Source: an uncultured Clostridia bacterium (GTDB taxonomy: Bacteria; Bacillota; Clostridia; Oscillospirales; Oscillospiraceae). From it: 64,000 nucleotides of DNA. Below the pieces are notes generated by a model. The model did not search any database. It was not told the DNA's origin and saw only the letters and a list, made by a program, of their open reading frames with translations. Below are positions 8,747 to 15,649 of this stretch, in pieces; position 1 is the first letter of the stretch, and every line of letters starts with the position of its first letter. The DNA lies in contig CANSAE010000002.1 in assembly GCA_947644595.1 (NCBI GenBank), forward strand, positions 62,001 to 126,000. Direction: 5' to 3'. Made by a program: the position numbers and the translations under genes.

Positions 8747-8833
8747 TGGTGCCGGTGACCGGGCTTGAACCGGTACGATGTTGCCATCGAGGGATTTTAA
8801 GTCCCTTGTGTCTGCCAGTTCCACCACACCGGC
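8747..8833 (-). tRNA. tRNA-Leu (anticodon UAA)
   Basis: An 87-base class II tRNA on the minus strand. The acceptor stem GCCGGTG pairs with CACCGGC, and the anticodon loop CTTAAAA gives anticodon TAA. The long variable arm (TCGATGGCAACATCGT) is typical of leucine tRNA, the T loop is GGTTCAAGCCC-like, and the 3' CCA is genome-encoded. Confidence 0.96.
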
Positions 8834-8955
8834 GTGTCTAACATCTTACCACTCCACAGGTGCGGTGTCAAGAACGCAAAGTCAGGCAGCGTATTTCTAT
8901 TTTGCGTTTTTTGGCCTTGTGCCGAACGGTCATGACCGCAGCAAGCGCAAGTCAG

Positions 8956-8976
8956 GGCGGAGCGACGCTCCGCCCC
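8956..8976. other. GC-rich hairpin downstream of the ABC ATPase gene
   Basis: GGGCGGAGCG and CGCTCCGCCC form a 10-bp inverted repeat just past the stop of the minus-strand ATPase gene. No T-run follows on either strand, so it is at best a weak terminator or 3'-end protector. Confidence 0.4.
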
Positions 8977-8980
8977 GGTT

Positions 8981-9769
8981 TCATCTGTCCCCCTCGTACC
9001 GGGACAAAAACTGCCGGGTCCGCTCCTGTTGCGGGTGCTCGATGACCTGCCGGGCGTCGCCCTGCTCCACGATGACGCCCCCGTCCATAAAAATGACCTG
9101 GTCCGCCACATCCCGGGCAAAAGACATCTCATGGGTCACGATGACCATGGTGGTCTTTTGCTCCGCCAGAGCGCGAATGACCTTCAGCACCTCGCCGGTG
9201 AGCTCTGGGTCCAGGGCGGAGGTAGGTTCGTCAAAGCACAAAATGTCCGGCTGCATGGCCAGTGCCCGGGCGATGGCCACCCGCTGCTGCTGACCGCCGG
9301 AAAGCTGATGGGGATAGTGTCCCGCCCGGTCTGCCAGTCCCATTTGGGAAAGCAGCACCCGGGCATGGTCCTCAATCTCGGCAAACATGTGCTTTTTATT
9401 CTGCTTGAATTCCGGCTGTTCCTTTGCCAGCAGTTGCCGGGCCAGCATCACATTCTGCAAGGCCGTGTACTGGGGAAACAGATTGAAACTCTGAAACACC
9501 ATACCGAAGTGCAGACGCTTTTTCCGAATATCCTTCTCCGACTGGGTGGCGGGGTCCGCCGCGTCGAACAGCAGCTCATTTCGCACGGAGATGGTACCCT
9601 TGTCCGGCGTCTCCAAGAAATTCAGGCACCGCAGCAGCGTGGTCTTTCCGGAACCGGAGGACCCAATGATGGCCAGCGCGTTGCCCTCGTCCAGAGAGAA
9701 GCTGATATCCCTGAGCACCTGCGTGGCGCCGAAATGCTTTTCAATATGTTGTACATCCAAAATTGCCAT
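8981..9769 (-). CDS. Polar amino-acid ABC transporter, ATP-binding protein (GlnQ/ArtP family)
   Basis: A 262-residue cytoplasmic ATPase that powers import through the adjacent permease. Walker A is GSSGSGKTT (about residues 36-44), the ABC signature is LSGGQQQR, Walker B is ILCFDEPTSALD, and the switch histidine lies in VTHEMSF. The whole sequence is typical of the polar amino-acid uptake subfamily. ATG 9769 is preceded by AAGGGGGC. It is the third gene of the minus operon binding protein-permease-ATPase, with 12 bp between permease stop and start. Substrate could be a basic or polar amino acid, or cystine. Confidence 0.93.
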   Translation of the reverse strand: MAILDVQHIEKHFGATQVLRDISFSLDEGNALAIIGSSGSGKTTLLRCLNFLETPDKGTISVRNELLFDAADPATQSEKDIRKKRLHFGMVFQSFNLFPQYTALQNVMLARQLLAKEQPEFKQNKKHMFAEIEDHARVLLSQMGLADRAGHYPHQLSGGQQQRVAIARALAMQPDILCFDEPTSALDPELTGEVLKVIRALAEQKTTMVIVTHEMSFARDVADQVIFMDGGVIVEQGDARQVIEHPQQERTRQFLSRYEGDR

Positions 9770-9781
9770 ATGTCTGCCCCC

Positions 9782-10450
9782 TTACCGGAAATAATCCAGC
9801 TTCCGTTCGACCCAGCTGAACAGCAGGGTCAAAACGCCGGTGAATGCCAGATAGTACACCATGGTGAAAAACAGCGGCCAAATCAGGCCGGAATAACCGT
9901 GAGAACCCTTCAAAAACGCGTAGCCTGCCCAAATAACCTCCTGGAAGGAGATGATACGGGCGATGGAGGTGTCTTTCACCAGCGTAATGATTTCATTAGA
10001 CATGGGAGGCACGATGCGCTTGATCATTTGCAGCAGCGTGACCTTGAAGAAAATCTGCGTTTTGGTCATGCCCAGTACCAGTCCGGCTTCCTGCTGGCCT
10101 GCGGGCACGCCTTGAATGCCGCCCCGGTAGATTTCCGAGAAATAGCAGGCGTAGTTGATGATAAAAGCGATGCAGGACGCCAGAAAGCGTCCGCTCTCAC
10201 CGCTGCCCCAAGGACTGGCGCTCATGACCCGCCCGGGAATGTAATAGATGATGATGAGCTGGAGCATCAGCGGCGTGCCCCGGATGATCCACACGACTGC
10301 CCGGGTGAGCCAGCGCAGGGGCGTGAAGCGGCTCATGGATCCAAAAGAGACGATCAACCCCAATGGCAGCGCGCCGATAAGGGTCACAGCGAACAGCTTG
10401 AAGGTCTGCAAAAAACCCGCATTGAGCGCGCCGAGAACGGTTAAAAACAT
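9782..10450 (-). CDS. Polar amino-acid ABC transporter permease (HisM/GlnP type)
   Basis: A 222-residue inner-membrane subunit with several hydrophobic helices. The cytoplasmic EAA loop is clear around residues 120-145 (PAGQQEAGLVLGMTKTQ), where it docks on the ATPase. It is likely a homodimer because only one permease gene is present. It lies between the substrate-binding lipoprotein (275 bp upstream, across repeat elements) and the ATPase. The large gap to the binding-protein gene suggests the repeats were inserted inside the operon. Confidence 0.92.
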   Translation of the reverse strand: MFLTVLGALNAGFLQTFKLFAVTLIGALPLGLIVSFGSMSRFTPLRWLTRAVVWIIRGTPLMLQLIIIYYIPGRVMSASPWGSGESGRFLASCIAFIINYACYFSEIYRGGIQGVPAGQQEAGLVLGMTKTQIFFKVTLLQMIKRIVPPMSNEIITLVKDTSIARIISFQEVIWAGYAFLKGSHGYSGLIWPLFFTMVYYLAFTGVLTLLFSWVERKLDYFR

Positions 10451-10518
10451 ATGTATTCCACCTTGTTCAAAACGAGTGAAAAGCAGAGGACTCAGAAGCC
10501 CTCTGCTTTTAAAGCCTC

Positions 10519-10599
10519 GCAGAGTTTCGCTCCGCAGAGCGAAATAAAGTTAAGTTTATTTTTTCGGCAGCTTCGCCGGCGAAAAAATACTTCTTGCGG
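10519..10599. repeat. Family A structured repeat, copy 1
   Basis: An 80-bp element containing TTTCGCTC/GAGCGAAA (10525-10532/10537-10544) and TTTTTTCG/CGAAAAAA (10559-10566/10580-10587). It matches copies at 22478-22560, 47576-47662 and 56394-56481 with changes on both sides of the stems. It sits inside the amino-acid transporter operon. Confidence 0.7.
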
Positions 10600-10645
10600 A
10601 TAAGTAAGACTCCAAATCTTTGATTTGGATGGTCGAACTTATGCC
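10600..10645. repeat. Family B palindromic repeat, copy 1
   Basis: ATAAGT (10600-10605) and ACTTATG bracket a hairpin CCAAATC-TTT-GATTTGG. It abuts family A copy 1. Two more copies lie at 24710-24754 and 24783-24828. Confidence 0.65.
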
Positions 10646-10725
10646 TTGGCTGAAATTGTGCCCAATGGGCGGGATTTCGCAGCGCAGCCCTTGGCAAGAA
10701 AGCTGTAGGCTCTCTGCCGGCTGTT

Positions 10726-11568
10726 TTACTGCTCGATGAGCGCGGCCTGAATGCCGTAGTTCTCGGCAATCTCAATCATAGTGCCGTCGGCGTAAGAGGT
10801 CTTGAAGAACTCATTAAGTGCGGCGGCCAAATCGGAACCCTTGCGGAAGCCTACGCCGTACTGCTCGCCTTCCTCGGCGTTCAGAACCACGGTGTAGGTC
10901 AAATCGGCGTAGCTGGTGCCCTCGCCCACCATTGCGCCGGCCATCAGGGAGTCAATGACGGCGGCCTCGGAAGTACCGGAGCTGACCTCCAGAACAGCAG
11001 TGGCCTGGTCGGCGACCTCGGTGAAGGAGGCTTCCAGCTTCTCAACTTCCGCCTTACCGGCGGAACCGGATTCTACGGCGAAAGACAGCCCCTTAACGCT
11101 GTCAATATCCTGATACTGGTCAGCCACGGCGGCGGGGACCACGACTACTTGGGCATTGTTGCAATAAGCGTTGGAGCACTCCATCGCGCTCTTGACCTCG
11201 TCCGTGAGGGTCATACCGTTCCACACCACGTCAATGGTCTTGCCCTCGAGCTCAAAGACCTTATTGTCCCACTCAATGATCTGGAACTCCACGTTCACGC
11301 CCAGACTGTCGGCAAAGGCCTTGGCCATATCAGCGTCAAAGCCGATCCACTCGCCGTCGGCGTTCTGGTAATCCATGGGCTCAAACTCGGTGATGCCCAC
11401 TACCAGGGTGCCCTTTTCCTTGACGTATTCCATGTCGGTCTGGACGGTGTTATCGTCGTGAATTTCATTATCGTCGGTTTTCGGCTCTTCATTGCTTTTG
11501 CACGCCGCCAGGGCCAGGCACATGACCAGCGCCAGCGCCAAAGCGAGCCATTTTTTCATCTTGTTCAT
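10726..11568 (-). CDS. Amino-acid ABC transporter substrate-binding lipoprotein
   Basis: A 280-residue extracellular solute receptor of the SBP_bac_3 type that delivers substrate to the permease encoded downstream. The signal peptide MNKMKKWLALALALVMCLAL ends in a lipobox LAAC, so Cys is lipidated, followed by a charged linker. The domain opens with GTLVVGITEFEPMDYQN and contains the IGFDADMAKAFADSLG motif typical of polar amino-acid receptors. ATG 11568 was preferred to an upstream TTG because the TTG overlaps the GGAGG ribosome-binding site. A promoter at 11614-11642 fits this gene. Confidence 0.92.
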   Translation of the reverse strand: MNKMKKWLALALALVMCLALAACKSNEEPKTDDNEIHDDNTVQTDMEYVKEKGTLVVGITEFEPMDYQNADGEWIGFDADMAKAFADSLGVNVEFQIIEWDNKVFELEGKTIDVVWNGMTLTDEVKSAMECSNAYCNNAQVVVVPAAVADQYQDIDSVKGLSFAVESGSAGKAEVEKLEASFTEVADQATAVLEVSSGTSEAAVIDSLMAGAMVGEGTSYADLTYTVVLNAEEGEQYGVGFRKGSDLAAALNEFFKTSYADGTMIEIAENYGIQAALIEQ

Positions 11569-11613
11569 CTTAAAATCCTCCAAAGTTTCAGTGCGTTTCT
11601 TTCACGCAACAGC

Positions 11614-11642
11614 AGTTTAGCATACTAATGCGATAATGTAAA
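11614..11642 (-). promoter_or_regulatory. Sigma-A-type promoter for the amino-acid transporter
   Basis: On the minus strand TTTACA (11637-11642) and TAAACT (11614-11619) are separated by 17 bp, about 45 bp upstream of the binding-protein start. Confidence 0.5.
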
Positions 11643-11778
11643 GAACTTTTTTCAAATTTTATGAAAGCAGGGTCAAAATACGCAGGGGAGGAGGCGAAAC
11701 TGTTCTGTTGTTTTTAAGATTTCTGCTTATCTGGTGCGGAGATGCAAGAAACAAGCCCCCCATAGGGGGGAAGGCTTG

Positions 11779-11803
11779 CGGACGGGTTTAGAACCGGCCC
11801 CTA
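11779..11803. repeat. Family C palindromic repeat at the 3' end of the XRE gene
   Basis: Read on the minus strand, TAGGGGCCGGTTCTAAACC continues with CGTCC. It is a variant of the GTAGGGGCGGGTTCC element seen elsewhere in the window. Its TAG is the stop codon of the XRE gene. Confidence 0.65.
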
Positions 11804-12010
11804 CTTATAATAAGGTAAACCAAGCAAATCATCGGCAGAAACATGATAAATCTCGCAAATTACTTTGAGTTTTTCAATGGTTGGTTCCGCTTCATCAGAA
11901 GTCCAGCGGGTAATTTGCCGTGGAGTGACCCCGATTTTTTTCGCCAAATCTTTTCGGGTAATATCACCATCTTCTATAATGTCATTTAATCGTTTTGCAA
12001 AATGTTCCAT
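11801..12010 (-). CDS. Small XRE-family transcriptional regulator
   Basis: A 69-residue single-domain helix-turn-helix protein. The HTH is ITRKDLAKKIGVTPRQITRW, and the rest (EKLKVICEIYHVSADDLLG) is the usual dimerisation tail of small Cro/CI-like regulators. ATG 12010 is preceded by AGAGGTGA; an upstream in-frame start lacks a ribosome-binding site. It is transcribed divergently from the DUF6809-like gene, and three palindromes (12042-12108) lie in the shared intergenic region. The likely role is repression of that gene and of itself (inference from the operator layout). The stop codon lies in a family C repeat. Confidence 0.88.
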   Translation of the reverse strand: MEHFAKRLNDIIEDGDITRKDLAKKIGVTPRQITRWTSDEAEPTIEKLKVICEIYHVSADDLLGLPYYK

Positions 12011-12041
12011 ATTTTCACCTCTTAAATAAAATATCACATTT

Positions 12042-12108
12042 CGGACTAATTAGTCTTGACTCGGACTTAAAAGTCTGCTATAATTCGTAAAAACGGACCT
12101 AAAAGTCC
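12042..12108. promoter_or_regulatory. Three-site palindromic operator array
   Basis: Three palindromes share GGACT-N3/4-AGTC: CGGACTAATTAGTC (12042-12055), GGACTTAAAAGTC (12063-12075) and GGACCTAAAAGTCC (12095-12108). They flank the -35, fill the -35/-10 spacer and lie near the predicted start site of the promoter at 12056-12084. This is ideal for steric repression by the divergent XRE protein. Confidence 0.8.
12056..12084 (+). promoter_or_regulatory. Consensus sigma-A promoter for the DUF6809-like gene
   Basis: TTGACT (12056-12061) and TATAAT (12079-12084) are spaced by 17 bp. The second operator palindrome fills the spacer. Confidence 0.8.
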
Positions 12109-12128
12109 TTCTTGGGGGTGAAAAAACA

Positions 12129-12404
12129 ATGTACTACAGCATGATAGATACCCTATATTCCGGGGAGTTAGCCCCATGGGAACTGGTACCGACACCACTC
12201 AAAAGCAAAAGAGCGGCGTGTGCGTATGAAACAATGTCGGACGGCTTCTGCGAGGGGCTGAGTCAAAAACAGCGGGAAGAATTCGAGGCAATCATGGAAA
12301 AATTCTCCGAGCTTTGGGGCTGTAAAAATCAGGATATGTTTTATACCGGCTTTTGCATGGGCGCCCGCATCATGATGGAGGTCATGCAGTTCGAGGAACG
12401 GTAA
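12129..12404 (+). CDS. Small DUF6809-like protein of unknown function
   Basis: A 91-residue predicted cytoplasmic protein, helical in character, with no membrane segment or signal. The start MIDTLYSGELAPWELVPTP and the end FYTGFCMGARIMMEVMQFEE match the pattern of small DUF6809-type proteins of gut Firmicutes (memory of the family, not a search). The ribosome-binding site GGGGGTG is 8 bases before ATG 12129. It is controlled by a consensus promoter overlaid with three palindromes and faces a small XRE gene, an arrangement common for tightly repressed accessory genes. Function is unknown. Confidence 0.75.
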   Translation: MYYSMIDTLYSGELAPWELVPTPLKSKRAACAYETMSDGFCEGLSQKQREEFEAIMEKFSELWGCKNQDMFYTGFCMGARIMMEVMQFEER

Positions 12405-12412
12405 ATTGCCCT

Positions 12413-12533
12413 CCCCATGCGCCGCAGGTCAGCACGGCCCGACGTTTCCGGGATTCCTGTCTCACCATTACAACTGAATATTGCCTACGCAACAGGAAGC
12501 GTCAGCCACCGTGCTGATCTGCGGCACATGGGG
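12413..12533 (+). repeat. Long imperfect inverted repeat downstream of the DUF6809-like gene
   Basis: The 25-base arms 12413-12437 and 12509-12533 are complementary with two mismatches. Inside, GACG and TTCCTGT (12441-12460) can pair with ACAGGAAGCGTC (12492-12503). The whole 121 bases could fold as one branched stem in the mRNA tail, or be a MITE-like insertion. A terminator follows directly. Confidence 0.6.
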
Positions 12534-12541
12534 AAAAACAA

Positions 12542-12576
12542 AACAGGAAGCGGCAAGCGCCGCTTCCTGTTGTTTT
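12542..12576. terminator. Strong bidirectional terminator
   Basis: A 13-bp stem (AACAGGAAGCGGC 12542-12554 with 12559-12571) is followed by GTTTTT on plus and by TTGTTTTT on minus. It serves the DUF6809-like gene and the convergent prfC. Confidence 0.85.
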
Positions 12577-14168
12577 TAATTCCTGCTGAATTCCATCAGC
12601 TCCAAGCCCGGATTTTTCTCCAGCGCCCACGTAATGTTCCACGGATTTGTGAACAGCAGCAGGTTCCGCCCCTTGAAGTCCTGCACCCACTTCGTGTCGG
12701 ACGTCAGATTCAGGTCCGACGGCTTCACGTCGTCCCCCACGATCCACCGCACATGCTCATAGCTCAGATCCCGCCGCCGGATATCCACGCCGTACTCATT
12801 TTTCAGCCGGTATTCCAGCACTTCCAATTGCAGTACGCCCACGACGCCCACAATGACCTCCTCCACGCCGGTGAAGGGCTCATGGAAGATTTGAATGGCG
12901 CCCTCCTGGGCGATCTGCTCAATGCCCTTTTCAAACTGCTTGCGCTTCATGGTGTCGGTGCGCTCAATGGCGGAAAAATGCTCTGGCGCGAAGGTGGGGA
13001 TGCCCTCGAAGATCACCCTCTGCGCCTTGTCGCAAAGGGTGTCGCCGATGGAAAAAATCCCCGGGTCAAATACGCCGATGATATCCCCGGCGTAGGCCTC
13101 GTCGATGATGGCCCGGTCGTCGGCCATCAACTGCTGGGGCTGGGCCAGACGCAGGGCCTTGCCACCCTGGACGTGGAAATATTCCTTATCCCGCTCAAAT
13201 TTCCCCGAGCAGATGCGCATGAACGCGATGCGGTCCCGGTGGGCCTTGTTCATGTTTGCCTGGATTTTGAACACAAAGGCGGAGAAATGGGGGTCGAAGG
13301 GGTCCACAACATCTTCCCCGGACAATCGGGGCAGGGGCGGCATGGTCATCTTGAGAAAATGCTCCAAAAACGGCTCTACGCCGAAATTGTTCAGCGCCGA
13401 CCCGAAGAACACAGGGGACAGCTTGCCCTGCCGCACCTGCTCAATGTCAAACTCGTACCCCGCGCCGTCCAACAGCTCGATATCGTCGGTGAGGATTCCC
13501 CGCAGCTTTTCGCCAATGAGTTCGTCCAACGTCTCCGTATCATCCAGGGAGCATTGGATGGCCTGAATTTTGCTCTGCCCCCGGTGGAACTCATTGAATG
13601 CCAAGATCCGTCCCTGCTCCCGGTCATACACGCCATTGAAGTCCGACCCGCATCCAATAGGCCAGTTCATGGGATAAGTCCCGATGCCGAATTCCGTTTC
13701 CAGTTCCTCCATCAGGTCATAAGGACTCCGGGCCTCCCGGTCCAGCTTGTTGATGAAGGTAAAAATGGGAATATTCCGCATGGCGCAGATTTTAAACAGC
13801 TTCCGGGTCTGGGGTTCAATGCCCTTGGCCGCGTCAATGACCATCACAGCGGAATCTGCCGCCATGAGCGTGCGGTAGGTGTCCTCGGAAAAGTCCTGAT
13901 GCCCTGGCGTGTCCAGGATATTGATGCAGTACCCCTCGTACTCAAACTGCATCACCGACGAGGTGATGGAAATACCGCGCTGCTTTTCCAGTTCCATCCA
14001 ATCGGACACGGCGTGCCGCGCGGTGGCCTTGCCCTTCACGGACCCGGCCTGTTGAATGGCTCCGCCGTAAAGCAGCAGCTTTTCGGTAAGCGTTGTTTTA
14101 CCCGCGTCCGGGTGAGAGATAATGGCGAAGGTCCGCCTCCGCTGGATCTCCTGTTTCAAATCTGGCAT
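12576..14168 (-). CDS. prfC: Peptide chain release factor 3
   Basis: A 530-residue translational GTPase that recycles RF1/RF2 after stop-codon hydrolysis. The G1 motif is SHPDAGKTTLTE near residue 20, G2 is RGISITSS, G3 is DTPGHQDFSEDT and G4 is NKLDRE; domains II and III follow to the normal RF3 length. ATG 14168 was chosen because AAGGAAG precedes it and MPDLKQEIQRRRTFAIISHP is the usual RF3 start; an upstream in-frame ATG adds 14 unrelated residues. It appears monocistronic, ending in a bidirectional terminator. Confidence 0.96.
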   Translation of the reverse strand: MPDLKQEIQRRRTFAIISHPDAGKTTLTEKLLLYGGAIQQAGSVKGKATARHAVSDWMELEKQRGISITSSVMQFEYEGYCINILDTPGHQDFSEDTYRTLMAADSAVMVIDAAKGIEPQTRKLFKICAMRNIPIFTFINKLDREARSPYDLMEELETEFGIGTYPMNWPIGCGSDFNGVYDREQGRILAFNEFHRGQSKIQAIQCSLDDTETLDELIGEKLRGILTDDIELLDGAGYEFDIEQVRQGKLSPVFFGSALNNFGVEPFLEHFLKMTMPPLPRLSGEDVVDPFDPHFSAFVFKIQANMNKAHRDRIAFMRICSGKFERDKEYFHVQGGKALRLAQPQQLMADDRAIIDEAYAGDIIGVFDPGIFSIGDTLCDKAQRVIFEGIPTFAPEHFSAIERTDTMKRKQFEKGIEQIAQEGAIQIFHEPFTGVEEVIVGVVGVLQLEVLEYRLKNEYGVDIRRRDLSYEHVRWIVGDDVKPSDLNLTSDTKWVQDFKGRNLLLFTNPWNITWALEKNPGLELMEFSRN

Positions 14169-14276
14169 AAATGTTCTTCCTTTATGATAATGTGATAACA
14201 ATTTTCGCATGTCGGCGTTGATTCCAACATCGCAGGGGCGACCCCCGCGGAGTCTAACGAAGACTGCCCTACCCCC

Positions 14277-14382
14277 CTCGGAGAGCGGGAGGGGTATATA
14301 GGGGAACCGGGGGTTCCCCTATAAATCGCGCCCCGGCCACAGGCCGGGATAGAGCATTTCCGCAGAAATGCTCGCGATTATA
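14277..14382 (-). repeat. Family D three-way-junction repeat, copy 1
   Basis: Contains the hairpin ATAGGGGAACC/GGTTCCCCTAT (14298-14308/14312-14322). A closing stem ATCGCG/CGCGAT (14325-14330/14373-14378) encloses two arms, CCCGGCC/GGCCGGG and AGCATTTC/GAAATGCT. The stop codon of cinA lies in this element. Other copies are at 25966-26076 and 50757-50862. Confidence 0.8.
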
Positions 14383-15649
14383 TGATCGTCCTCGTTTTCA
14401 CCGGCAGCCCCATCAAATACCGCCGCACCAAATCAAACGCGTGCTGGGACGCATACTGCCGCACATTCTCCCGGTCCCGCCCGGGAATGTTCAGCGTGTC
14501 CGTCACAGTCCCCTCCGGGGTGGCCAGCCCCAGACACACGGTCCCAACGGGATGCACCCCGTCCCCGTCCGGCCCGGCCAGCCCTGTGACACTCACCGCC
14601 AAATCGCTCCCCGTCAGCGCCCGCACGTGCTCGCACATCTCCTTGGCCACCGGCTCACTGATGACGGTGCATCGCTCGATGGTCTTGGGGTCCACGCCGA
14701 GGAGGTTCTCCTTCACCGGATTGGTGTAGCTCACCACGCCGCCCAGGAAATACGCCGACGCCCCGGGATAATCCGTGATGCGCTTGGCGATGAGCCCGCC
14801 GGTGCAGCTTTCCGCCGCGGACAGGGTCATACCCTTTTTCGCCAGCAGCCGCAGCACGCACTCGTCCAGACCCTCCTGGTCCACGCCGTAAATGACGTCC
14901 CCCAGCTTCTGGCGTACGATGTCCGCCGCCGGTGCGATGAGGGCCTCGGCGGCCTCCACGCTCTCGGCTTTCGCGGTGATGCGCACCAGACACTCGCAGG
15001 CCTTGGCGTAAGGTGCGACGGTGGGGTTGGTGTACGCATTCATCATATCCCGCAGAATATTTTCCATCTCGCTCTCGCCCATGCCGAAAATCTTATAGTT
15101 GTGGCTCACGATGACCCCGTCGCCCTTGCTCTGCAAGTAAGGCAGCACCCGGTGGCGCATCATGTTCGCGCACTCCTTGGGCGGCCCGGGCAGCATGATG
15201 ACGGTCAGCCCGTCTTTTTCAATGACGCAGCCCGGCGCGGTGCCCCAATCGTTCACCAGGCGCACCGCCCCGGCGGGGAGATAGCATTGCTGTAAATTGT
15301 TGGGCGTCATCTCCCGCTTCCGCTGTGCAAAATAGCCCCGGAGCCGCTCTTCCTCCTCCGGGATGTATTCCAGCTCCAGCCCCAGGGCCTCAGCAATGAC
15401 GTTTTTTGTCAAATCGTCGCAGGTGGGTCCCAGCCCGCCGGTGGTGATGATGATATCCGCCCGTCCCATGGCGATTTCCATGGCCTGCCTGAGCCTTGTC
15501 GGATTATCCCCCACCACGGTGTGATGGTAAACATTCAGCCCGATGGTGGTGAGCATTTCGGAGATGTCCCTTGCGTCCGTATTGGTGGTGCCGCCCAGGA
15601 GCAGTTCCGTGCCCACGGACAGAATTTCCACCGCATGTCCCTTATGCAA
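14378..15649 (-). CDS. cinA: CinA-family protein (nicotinamide-nucleotide amidase / ADP-ribose pyrophosphatase-like)
   Basis: A 423-residue two-domain protein. The N-terminal MoaB/COG1058 domain has VEILSVGTELLLGGTTNTD and TTGGLGPTCDD. The C-terminal amidase domain has AAESCTGGLIAKRITDYPG and VTGLAGPDG, the deamidase signature that recycles NMN to NaMN. Length is normal for a full CinA. It is the last gene of luxS-mtnN-thiI-cinA and overlaps thiI by 8 bases, implying translational coupling. The terminal TAA is provided by a family D repeat immediately 3'. Confidence 0.94.
   Translation of the reverse strand: MHKGHAVEILSVGTELLLGGTTNTDARDISEMLTTIGLNVYHHTVVGDNPTRLRQAMEIAMGRADIIITTGGLGPTCDDLTKNVIAEALGLELEYIPEEEERLRGYFAQRKREMTPNNLQQCYLPAGAVRLVNDWGTAPGCVIEKDGLTVIMLPGPPKECANMMRHRVLPYLQSKGDGVIVSHNYKIFGMGESEMENILRDMMNAYTNPTVAPYAKACECLVRITAKAESVEAAEALIAPAADIVRQKLGDVIYGVDQEGLDECVLRLLAKKGMTLSAAESCTGGLIAKRITDYPGASAYFLGGVVSYTNPVKENLLGVDPKTIERCTVISEPVAKEMCEHVRALTGSDLAVSVTGLAGPDGDGVHPVGTVCLGLATPEGTVTDTLNIPGRDRENVRQYASQHAFDLVRRYLMGLPVKTRTII

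Noticed and set aside
12417..14195. 592-codon plus frame opposite prfC
   Set aside because: prfC motifs on minus are decisive. The plus frame is low-complexity shadow and begins in the hairpin region.
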